From contig NZ_FIZY01000047.1 in assembly GCF_900060185.1 (NCBI RefSeq), positions 1-39,261 on the forward strand: a stretch of 39,261 nt of DNA, in the 5' to 3' direction. The translations under genes were made by a program, and so were the position numbers. This document shows, one piece after another, positions 7,635 through 14,958 of this stretch; position 1 is the stretch's first letter, and every line of letters starts with the position of its first letter. Origin of the DNA: Grimontia marina (lineage in GTDB: Bacteria; Pseudomonadota; Gammaproteobacteria; Enterobacterales; Vibrionaceae). The notes under the pieces were generated by a model. The model was not told the DNA's origin. It did no database searches and worked only from the letters and a program-made list of their open reading frames with translations.

Positions 7635-8546
7635 TTACCATTCTTTGAATGTGTTTGCATTTTCTGGGGTCATTAGGCGGGTGGGTATAAGCACATCTTG
7701 TTTCTCTATTTGGCCGCTTTGCAGCCACCGCTCTGCAATCTTTACTGCTTCGCGGGTCATCGTCTCTGGTGATTGAATAGCTGAACCAATCCAGTTTGGT
7801 CTCTGGTCTATAAATGCAGATTTAGCATCAGGACTGCCATCTACTGAAATAATGACCGCTTTTGATTTGGCTTGAAGTAAAGCACTTTCAGCACCAAGGG
7901 CTGTGCGATCATTAATGGCGAAAATACCATCGATATCATCATAGAGCTGCATTGCGTAAGCCATTTTTTCAAGACCGCCTTCAACGCTGCCAGTGCCATT
8001 TAACGAATCACCGAGAAACGTTAGCATAGGGTATTGTGTCAGTGCTTCTTTACATCCCTCAACGCGCTCTATCACAGCCGAGACTTGCGGGCCGTTGATA
8101 ATCAGGACATTCCCTTTACCCCCCAGCACCTTTGCTAAACCATGGCAAGCAACTTGCCCCGCACGAAGGTTGTCGGTTGTCACTGTCGCTGTCGCACCAT
8201 CAGCGCGCACATCTATAGCGAAAACGGGGATACCGTGGCGAAAAAGACGTTTTACATAAGGGCCAATTTTGTGCTCGTTTGAGGCAACAAGAAAAACGAC
8301 ATCTACTTCTTCAGCCATAAATTCGTTGAGTTGACGTACCTGTCTTGGATGGTCATAAGCGCTGGATCGGACGAGGACAACGCTGTCTTCACCAAAGCGC
8401 TCTTGAACTTCTTCCATAATGGTACGAACGACGGTAACGAAGTAGGGGTTAGTAAGATCAGTGACACTCACTCCCGCTTTGATAGCCGCCGCAACGGGCG
8501 GCTGTATCAAAGCCAAAAGCATGAATGTGAGCACAAGTCTGTACAC
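7635..8546 (-). CDS. periplasmic sugar-binding-like protein, last gene of frc-type operon (possible TorT-like sensor)
   Basis: A 303-residue protein with an N-terminal signal peptide (cut near PPVAAA, residue 21) followed by a type I periplasmic binding fold (Peripla_BP_4): residues about 25-130 contain the VTDLTNPYF entry strand, and NDRTALGAESALL (about 210) is the second-domain signature. It starts only 5 bases after the ATPase gene, so it is cotranscribed. An operon with FrcB already has a transport receptor, so this second, more divergent one may instead present ligand to the upstream TorS-like kinase, as TorT does for TorS. That role is inference; a second transport receptor is the alternative. 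Confidence 0.82.
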   Translation of the reverse strand: MYRLVLTFMLLALIQPPVAAAIKAGVSVTDLTNPYFVTVVRTIMEEVQERFGEDSVVLVRSSAYDHPRQVRQLNEFMAEEVDVVFLVASNEHKIGPYVKRLFRHGIPVFAIDVRADGATATVTTDNLRAGQVACHGLAKVLGGKGNVLIINGPQVSAVIERVEGCKEALTQYPMLTFLGDSLNGTGSVEGGLEKMAYAMQLYDDIDGIFAINDRTALGAESALLQAKSKAVIISVDGSPDAKSAFIDQRPNWIGSAIQSPETMTREAVKIAERWLQSGQIEKQDVLIPTRLMTPENANTFKEW

Positions 8547-8551
8547 TTAGA

Positions 8552-9340
8552 TTAAGCCTCGGACGTTTGTCCCGGCTCCATCGCGCCGGTCATTATTGCT
8601 ACTGCGTCATTCATAGTGTGGGTCTGCGGCGTAATGATGTCCACCCGCTTACCCAATCGATGAATGTGTACCCGATCGGCGATTTCAAAAACGTGAGGCA
8701 TGTTATGGCTTATGAGCACTACCGGGAGCCCACGATTCTTAACTTCCAGGATGAGATCCAACACGCGACGGGATTCCTTAACACCCAATGCGGCAGTCGG
8801 CTCATCCATAATCACCACTTTGGAACCGAATAGCGCAGAACGCGCCACAGCAACCCCTTGACGTTGCCCTCCTGAAAGAGTCTCCACCGCTTGGGTGATG
8901 TCCTGAATCGTCATCAAGCCGAGCTCGGTAAGTTTCTCTTTGGCTTTATCACGCATCGCTTTTTTGTCCAGCATACGGAACCATTTACCTCGCCAGTCGG
9001 AGTGACGAATTTCGCGGCCCAGAAAGAGGTTGTCAGCGATATTTAGGGCTGGTGAAACAGCTAGATTTTGGTAGACCGTTTCAATTCCCGCTTCACGCGC
9101 CTGCATTGGGTTGGAGAACTTTACGGACTTTCCATCAAGAGCAATTTCTCCAGCATCGGGAATCAGCGCACCGGAAAGTGCTTTTATCAGGCTGGATTTG
9201 CCTGCCCCGTTGTCGCCGATCACCGCGAGGATCTCACCGGGCATCAATTCAAAATCTGCGTCATCTAAAGCCGTGACGCGGCCATAGCGCTTGACGAGTC
9301 CTTTAGCCTGAAGCACTGGTTTTGGGTTTTCAATACTCAC
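8552..9340 (-). CDS. frcA: sugar ABC transporter ATPase (FrcA-like)
   Basis: The ATP-hydrolysing subunit of a fructose/ribose-type importer, about 262 residues, with a single nucleotide-binding domain as in FrcA (RbsA and MglA have two). Walker A is GDNGAGKSS (about residue 45), signature LSGGQRQGVAVARS (about 145), Walker B VVIMDEPTAALG (about 165), with the H-loop VVLISHNMPHV. I choose the GTG start at 9340: AGGAGGG is well placed before it and it overlaps the permease stop by four bases (GTGA), typical of translational coupling. The open frame extends further into the permease, but that part is not family-like. Confidence 0.88.
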   Translation of the reverse strand: MSIENPKPVLQAKGLVKRYGRVTALDDADFELMPGEILAVIGDNGAGKSSLIKALSGALIPDAGEIALDGKSVKFSNPMQAREAGIETVYQNLAVSPALNIADNLFLGREIRHSDWRGKWFRMLDKKAMRDKAKEKLTELGLMTIQDITQAVETLSGGQRQGVAVARSALFGSKVVIMDEPTAALGVKESRRVLDLILEVKNRGLPVVLISHNMPHVFEIADRVHIHRLGKRVDIITPQTHTMNDAVAIMTGAMEPGQTSEA

Positions 9341-10377
9341 GCTGCCACCCTCCTGATCCACTGGTCGATACTGACTGCCACGATGATTAATATGCCGACT
9401 GTGAATTCTTGCCACAGCACATCAACGCCGAGCAGTGCCAGTCCATTTCTAAACACGCCAACAATCAGTGCCCCAATCAAGGTGCCAAAAATTGAGCCGC
9501 GGCCTCCAAAAAGACTGGTTCCTCCAATCACCACTGCTGTAATCGAATCCAGGTTTGCGGTAAAGCCTGCCTGCGGACTCACTGAGCCTATTCGTCCTAT
9601 CAATACCCAAGCCGCCAACCCACAAACGACGCCGGCAAGTATGTAGACGGACAGCAGTATTTTGCGCGTCCGGATACCTGCAAGCCTTGCTGCATCGGGG
9701 TCATCGCCAGTCGCGTAAACATGACGTCCCCAAGCTGTCCAGTTCAGCGCATACCAAATAATCACAAACAGGAGGAGCATGAAGATAGAACTGTAAGCAA
9801 TGCGGGCGCCAAAGAACTCGATCGTGTTTCCGAGCCATTGCAGCAACGGCGCCTGCTGGTCAATTACCTGAGAGCGAATGGTTTGACTATTGGAGTACCA
9901 AAGGTTGAGGGCAAAGAAAATATTCCAGGTACCGAGAGTTGCGATAAAGGGCGGTAGCTTAATTCTTGAGACTAAAAGCCCGTTGATTAATCCACATATG
10001 GCTCCGACAGAAAGCCCTGCCAACAGAGCGACGGGTGCAGAGAAGCCATAATCGATGGCGGATCTTCCCATCACAACAGAGGTAAGCACCATGATGGCTC
10101 CAACAGACAAATCAATGCCTGCAGTCAGAATAATCAGTGTTTGTGCGATTCCAATGACACCAATGATGGTGACCTGTTGGAGTACCAATGAAAGGTTGAA
10201 GGGGTGAAAAAAGCGATCCCCAATCAAGGTCGAGAATACGACGACAGCAATAATCAGAACGAGTAGAGGCGCTGCTGTCGGATGGTTATGCAAATAGAGT
10301 TGAATACGTTGTGCAACACTAAAACCTTGATGGAGTTGTTCTCCAAGCGCTCGGTTTTGTTCAGATGGAGATGACAT
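9337..10377 (-). CDS. frcC: sugar ABC transporter permease (FrcC/RbsC-like)
   Basis: A 346-residue inner-membrane permease of the BPD_transp_2 family with about ten hydrophobic segments. The family signatures are LTAGIDLSVGAIMVL (about residue 85) and the cytoplasmic coupling-loop region GDDPDAARLAGI (about 225) that contacts the ATPase, followed by the VVIGGTSLFGGRGSIFGT glycine-rich motif (about 285). It lies between the binding protein and the ATPase and overlaps the latter's start by four bases. The preceding terminator predicts lower expression than frcB. Fructose as substrate follows from the FrcB resemblance. Confidence 0.88.
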   Translation of the reverse strand: MSSPSEQNRALGEQLHQGFSVAQRIQLYLHNHPTAAPLLVLIIAVVVFSTLIGDRFFHPFNLSLVLQQVTIIGVIGIAQTLIILTAGIDLSVGAIMVLTSVVMGRSAIDYGFSAPVALLAGLSVGAICGLINGLLVSRIKLPPFIATLGTWNIFFALNLWYSNSQTIRSQVIDQQAPLLQWLGNTIEFFGARIAYSSIFMLLLFVIIWYALNWTAWGRHVYATGDDPDAARLAGIRTRKILLSVYILAGVVCGLAAWVLIGRIGSVSPQAGFTANLDSITAVVIGGTSLFGGRGSIFGTLIGALIVGVFRNGLALLGVDVLWQEFTVGILIIVAVSIDQWIRRVAA

Positions 10378-10424
10378 CTATAGCTCCTGAGTACGTCCGT
10401 GTTCAGACAGGAAATGTCCACGAC

Positions 10425-10457
10425 AAAAAAGCGGAGAGAGGAATAATCCCTCTCCGC
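10425..10457 (-). terminator. intercistronic hairpin/terminator between frcB and frcC
   Basis: On the minus strand GCGGAGAG...CTCTCCGC forms a strong stem followed directly by six Ts (10430-10425). It sits 10 bases after the frcB stop. Such partial terminators are common after binding-protein genes and stabilise that part of the transcript, giving an excess of binding protein over membrane subunits. Confidence 0.85.
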
Positions 10458-10466
10458 AAAGCTGGG

Positions 10467-11489
10467 TTATCCCCAGCACTTTGATTTTCCTTCCTTGGAT
10501 GTGGTAGACGACACGCCTTTAACTGGCTCATCGGTAATAAGCTCGACGCCGGTATCAAAGAAAGACTTACCTGGCGTTGCACCCGGTTTAACGCCTGATT
10601 TCGCGTATTCAACCACGGCTTCAACACCCAGCGATGCCATTTTCAAAGGGAACTGCATGGATGTAGCACCAATCACACCGGCACCAACGTTATCTACTCC
10701 CGGGCAACCTCCGTCCACCGAAACGATAATAACGTCGTCCTCTCGGCCTACGGCTTTAAGTGCTTCATACGCGCCAGCAGCAGCGGGCTCGTTGATGGTG
10801 TAAACGAGGTTAACGCTAGGATCTTTCTGGAGCAGATTCTCCATTGCGCGGCGGCCGCCTTCCTCTGAGCCCTGAGTCACGTCATTGCCAACAATGCGCG
10901 AATCATCTTCGTCACGGTTGATGTTCGGGTTTTTGGTGTCGATACCAAAACCAGTCAGGAAGCCCTGGTTACGAGCAACATCCACCGTGATATTCGCGGT
11001 GCTAAGATCCAGAAGTGCGATGCGGGCATCTTTTGCGTTGCCACCCAACTTTGCTTTTGCCCACTGTCCAATCATTTCGCCAGCTTTAAAGTTGTCGGTT
11101 GCAAAGGTAGCGTCGGCGACGTTAGCAGGGGAGAATGGGGTATCAAGGGCGATAACCAGTACGCCTGCATCACGGGCACGTTTCACAACAGGGGCCAGTG
11201 CCTGTGGATCGCTTGGGGTAATGAGAATGCCTGTCGCGCCAGCAGCGACCAGGTTTTCAATCGCTTGAACTTGTGAATCTGTGTCGCCATCAAATCGGCC
11301 AGCGAAAGAACTTACTTTGGCATCTAAGGCGTTCGCTTTGGCTTCGGCACCTTCCTTCATTTTGACGAAAAATGGATTGGTATTGGTTTTTGTAATCAGA
11401 CCAATCAGCACTTCTTCTGCAGAAGCCTGTGCCAATGGCAAGGCAGCAAACATAGCGGCAATAGCGGTTTTGCGTAACAGCGTTTTCAT
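10467..11489 (-). CDS. frcB: fructose-type ABC transporter periplasmic binding protein
   Basis: A 340-residue periplasmic receptor. The signal peptide ends at ASA (residue 24). The mature protein opens [22 protein letters not shown] and continues with [36 protein letters not shown] and [13 protein letters not shown], and ends KCWG. From memory of Sinorhizobium FrcB these segments and the C-terminus agree closely, so the fructose/mannose/ribose receptor call is strong, without a search to confirm it. AAGGAGAT precedes the start. It is the first gene of the transport operon and the only one before the terminator. Confidence 0.9.
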   Translation of the reverse strand: MKTLLRKTAIAAMFAALPLAQASAEEVLIGLITKTNTNPFFVKMKEGAEAKANALDAKVSSFAGRFDGDTDSQVQAIENLVAAGATGILITPSDPQALAPVVKRARDAGVLVIALDTPFSPANVADATFATDNFKAGEMIGQWAKAKLGGNAKDARIALLDLSTANITVDVARNQGFLTGFGIDTKNPNINRDEDDSRIVGNDVTQGSEEGGRRAMENLLQKDPSVNLVYTINEPAAAGAYEALKAVGREDDVIIVSVDGGCPGVDNVGAGVIGATSMQFPLKMASLGVEAVVEYAKSGVKPGATPGKSFFDTGVELITDEPVKGVSSTTSKEGKSKCWG

Positions 11490-11593
11490 AGCAGATCTCC
11501 TTGTGTCTTTGTCTTTTCAAACACACTGCCAAATGAAAACGAATGGATGGTTTCAATCGGGAAGTTTAGCTGTTAATAATTGAAATAAAGCGC

Positions 11594-14092
11594 TTAAGAA
11601 TTTGAGTTTATTGAATTTAGTGTTAACTGGAGTTGACGGTAACTTATCGGTTTTGTGATCAAAGGCCAGTCTGGCTCATAGCCAAATTGCTCGGAGAGTT
11701 GGTTTTGAGGGAGCCCAGACATCAACACGATGTTGAGTTCAGGGTACAGATTCAAAGCTTCTTTTCGAAGCCAAATTCCGGTTTCCTTGCTGCCCAGATT
11801 AATGTCAGTAAGTACAACGTCGAAGCGGGTGTTTTTAAGTGCTAGCAAGGCATCTTTGGCCGAGTTGACGGCAATGACATTTAAACCGTCGTTCTCCAAT
11901 AGTATCTTGATGGGCTCAGCAACGTCCCCGTCATCATCTACCAGCAAGATTGTCTGATTGCTCATGCTTAAGATGGTTTCAGCTATGGGTTCCGAATGAT
12001 GCTCTACATGTTTGTGCTTGGTAAGAGGCAGCATCATGCTGATTTGTGTTCCTATCCCCAATTGAGAGCTGATTGAAACGTCTCCGTGAGATTGCTCTAC
12101 AAAGCCATAAACCATACTCAAACCAAGGCCGCTGCCTTGGCCTTTTTCTTTGGTGGTGAAAAAGGGCTCCATGACTTTGTTCATCGCTTCGGCCGCAATG
12201 CCATTGCCAGTATCAGACACCTCCAGCAATACCGCTTCTTGATTAGCCTCAATCATATAGCAGGCGCGGGTGGATATAGTGACGGTACCACCGTCCGGCA
12301 TCGCGGTATTCGCATTGAGAAGCATATTAATCAATGCGTTTTCTAATCCACTCTTATCAACGTAAGTCCAGCTTTCTTGTTCGGAAAGATCGAGCGCCAG
12401 CCGGCTTGTCCCATCCAATGTGTAATCAAGGAGATCGGCAAGCTCCCACAAAGTTTGCTCCAGGTTCACAGGTTCAGGGTGAAGCGGTTGCTGACGACTG
12501 AAGGCAAGCAGCCTATCAACCAATTGGGCGCCTTTCTCGGTGACGGAAAGTGCGCGATTAAGATAGGTTCGATGACTACCCTCAAGTGATGCATTCATAT
12601 CCAATAACTCAAGATTTCCTCTTTGTGCCGAGAGAAGGTTATTGAAATCATGGGCGATGCCTCCTGTCAGTTGCCCCAGCGTTTCCATTTTCTGTGCCTG
12701 GCGCAGCTTAAGATCAATCTGGCGGCTTTCAGTCAAGTCGCGGTAGAGCGTGATAAAGCCGCCAGAAGGAATTGGCTGACTCCGGTACTCGACGATACGG
12801 CCATCCTTAAACTGGCGCTCGAAGACTTGAGGCTCCTGATGACGCTGGGCAATGCTCTCTTTCTCATCCAGAGACTCGCTTTCACTGTGCAACATCGAAG
12901 GCGTTATCAAAGCCTGAACATCTTCAATGTGCATGCCCTCAAGCAGTTTCTGGGCGTCAATCCCCAGTAGGGCGATATATTTACGGTTCCACACCAACAG
13001 GCGGTTGTCTTTGTCGAAGGCACTCAACCCATCCTGCATATCGTGGAACAGGGTTTCCAGCAGAAGCTTCTGGCGTGACAAGTCTCCTGTGACACGTGCC
13101 TTTTCTATGGCGTTGTGCTGGAATGCTTTAAAAGCGCTAGCGAGTTGGCCGATTTCATCTTGTCGCGGAATATTGATTGGCTCATGTTCGGTGTTACCAC
13201 TGGCGAGGCTAATCATTTCATCTGTCACGCTTTGAAGGTCTTTCGCCATGCGGTCATTGAAACGATAGAGATAGAAAACCCCCACTGCGAGCGAGAGCAG
13301 TATGAAAGCCATGAGAAGAGCCACTTGATTGATGGCTTTTCTGGCGAGCAGTTGCTGCTGGTTGATTTCGCTTTGGTGAGTTTGAACGATTTCCGACACG
13401 TAATTCGCCATCCGTTCTGATTGAGCACGAATAGAAGCGAGCAAGAACGCATTCTCTGAGCGTAAAGCACCGATTTGGTTGTTACTGCGGGTCAAGGTTG
13501 CCAACACGGGTAAAACCTTTCGTGATAAAGACGAATTATCTGGTTTGTCTTTTTTAATGCTATCGGTGACTTGGGTTATCCATCCTGACTGAATTCGGGT
13601 AGGGTCTTTGCGGAAAGCATCGACAAACCCTTTTCCGAATGCATAACTCTCGAGCTCGTCCAACGAAAATTGTTGTGCCATTAAGTCTTCACGAATAAAC
13701 AATTCGCTTTCCACATTTGCCATCAACTTAGTGAGTGTTCTTTCCACTTCTTCATATCTTTTCCCCAACTCAACGGCGTAATCCGGATCGGTTAACTTGG
13801 CGGCGTTTTCCCTTAGCGTCTGCGCTCTGGCATAGAGTTGAGCTTTTTCATTTTGAACCTGAAATGGAAGGGCAGAAGAGGCTGTGTATGGGGCCATTGC
13901 TGCAATTTGGGCGACACCTTCGGAGAGATTTAATGCTGTCTGCGTATCTGCCAATGTGGTTTCTGTCACGCGATCGAGCAAAAACTGATTCTGCCATAAG
14001 GTGAACAGGGAAAAGCCTGCCATCAATGTGGTGAGAAGCAATAATACTGACAATGTCAGCATTAAGTGAGGGCGAATACTCTGGCTGCGCAT
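11594..14092 (-). CDS. TorS-like hybrid sensor histidine kinase
   Basis: A membrane kinase of about 832 residues that phosphorylates itself on His and passes phosphate through its receiver and to the partner regulator. From the chosen start MRSQSIRPHL: TM1 about 10-30, a long helical periplasmic sensor to about 245, TM2 about 250-270, HAMP to about 330, PAS about 345-440, HisKA with GGIAHDFNNLLS (His about 475), HATPase_c with NALINMLLNANTA (N box) and GSGLGLSMVYGF, then a receiver with ILLVDDDGD and the phospho-Asp in VVLTDINLG. No HPt domain follows. The open frame extends to 14137 inside the regulator gene, but 14092 is 6 bases after its stop. Sensor layout resembles TorS. Confidence 0.88.
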   Translation of the reverse strand: MRSQSIRPHLMLTLSVLLLLTTLMAGFSLFTLWQNQFLLDRVTETTLADTQTALNLSEGVAQIAAMAPYTASSALPFQVQNEKAQLYARAQTLRENAAKLTDPDYAVELGKRYEEVERTLTKLMANVESELFIREDLMAQQFSLDELESYAFGKGFVDAFRKDPTRIQSGWITQVTDSIKKDKPDNSSLSRKVLPVLATLTRSNNQIGALRSENAFLLASIRAQSERMANYVSEIVQTHQSEINQQQLLARKAINQVALLMAFILLSLAVGVFYLYRFNDRMAKDLQSVTDEMISLASGNTEHEPINIPRQDEIGQLASAFKAFQHNAIEKARVTGDLSRQKLLLETLFHDMQDGLSAFDKDNRLLVWNRKYIALLGIDAQKLLEGMHIEDVQALITPSMLHSESESLDEKESIAQRHQEPQVFERQFKDGRIVEYRSQPIPSGGFITLYRDLTESRQIDLKLRQAQKMETLGQLTGGIAHDFNNLLSAQRGNLELLDMNASLEGSHRTYLNRALSVTEKGAQLVDRLLAFSRQQPLHPEPVNLEQTLWELADLLDYTLDGTSRLALDLSEQESWTYVDKSGLENALINMLLNANTAMPDGGTVTISTRACYMIEANQEAVLLEVSDTGNGIAAEAMNKVMEPFFTTKEKGQGSGLGLSMVYGFVEQSHGDVSISSQLGIGTQISMMLPLTKHKHVEHHSEPIAETILSMSNQTILLVDDDGDVAEPIKILLENDGLNVIAVNSAKDALLALKNTRFDVVLTDINLGSKETGIWLRKEALNLYPELNIVLMSGLPQNQLSEQFGYEPDWPLITKPISYRQLQLTLNSINSNS

Positions 14093-14097
14093 GACTG

Positions 14098-14841
14098 TCA
14101 GCTTGGTGCAGGGGAAGTGATTTGAACCACGGAGCAATCGAATCTATATCCCAGGCCACGCTCCGTTTTTATCAGTGATGGTATACGGGGGTTGGGTTCT
14201 ATTTTCCTTCTCAGCCTGACAACCAACACGTCAATCGTCCTGTCCATGGAGTCACTGTCATAGCCATGTGTTTTCTCCATCAATTGTTCGCGTGTAAGAA
14301 CAAGATGTGGAGAGGAGATAAATGCCTCGAGAAGGGAAAATTCACCATAAGTGAGGTCGGCTTGGTGCCCATTGGTGTGAATGAGTTGTCGTCGGGAAAG
14401 GTTGAGCGTCCAATCAGAAAATTGATAGAGAGTTTCGTCACTCACGACAGGATTGGATTCAATCGCCTGGGATTTTTTGCTACGCCTTAGCAGTGCATTA
14501 ATTCTGGCGGTAAACTCGCGCAGGTTAAAGGGCTTCATCATGTAATCATCAGCGGCAACTTCAAGTCCAATAATCAGATCGGTGGCATCCCCTTTGCCGG
14601 TGAGCATCATAATGGGAACATCGCTGCTTTCCCTGAGTTGACGCGCTAACTGGAGACCATCTTCGTTGTTTAGACGAAGGTCGATCACAGCTAAGTCGAT
14701 ATTGGCAGTAGCTCTTAGCTGACTTCCATTACTTGCTTTCGTGACGTTGTAACCTATCTGAACCAATACATCAGCTAGGACATCTCTCACTTCCTGTTCG
14801 TCATCGACTATGACGATGTGTGAGACCTGACTGCTCATCAT
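14098..14841 (-). CDS. OmpR/PhoB-family response regulator
   Basis: A 247-residue DNA-binding regulator. The receiver (about 8-125) has the acidic pair in IVDDEQEV, the phospho-Asp in LAVIDLRLN (about 55), the Thr/Ser at MLTGKG and Lys in MMKPFN. The winged-helix trans-reg domain (about 145-240) ends RTIDVLVVRLRRKIE...TERGLGYRF. GGAGGAAGT precedes a double ATG; the first is used. It lies immediately upstream of the kinase, so the pair is cotranscribed and probably controls the frc genes that follow on the same strand. The target is inferred from position. Confidence 0.9.
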   Translation of the reverse strand: MMSSQVSHIVIVDDEQEVRDVLADVLVQIGYNVTKASNGSQLRATANIDLAVIDLRLNNEDGLQLARQLRESSDVPIMMLTGKGDATDLIIGLEVAADDYMMKPFNLREFTARINALLRRSKKSQAIESNPVVSDETLYQFSDWTLNLSRRQLIHTNGHQADLTYGEFSLLEAFISSPHLVLTREQLMEKTHGYDSDSMDRTIDVLVVRLRRKIEPNPRIPSLIKTERGLGYRFDCSVVQITSPAPS

Positions 14842-14928
14842 ACTTCCTCCATTGACTTAGGAACTATAACAACAGGCTACTGAATTGAATGGAGGAATTC
14901 TGAGAATGAATGGTACTCGTGGGTAAAA

Positions 14929-14948
14929 TACTGTTCGTACGTACAGAT
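14929..14948 (+). promoter_or_regulatory. LexA (SOS) box upstream of polB
   Basis: TACTGTTCGTACGTACAGAT contains the CTG-N10-CAG core of gamma-proteobacterial LexA operators with a near-palindromic centre. It ends 10 bases before the polB start, a position where LexA would block initiation. polB (dinA) is SOS-controlled in Escherichia coli, so the site and gene agree. Confidence 0.88.
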
Positions 14949-14958
14949 AAAATCAACG

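Noticed and set aside
9341-9415. Upstream extension of the FrcA-like ATPase gene
   Set aside because: Lies inside the permease gene, lacks family similarity and loses the AGGAGGG ribosome site before the GTG at 9340.
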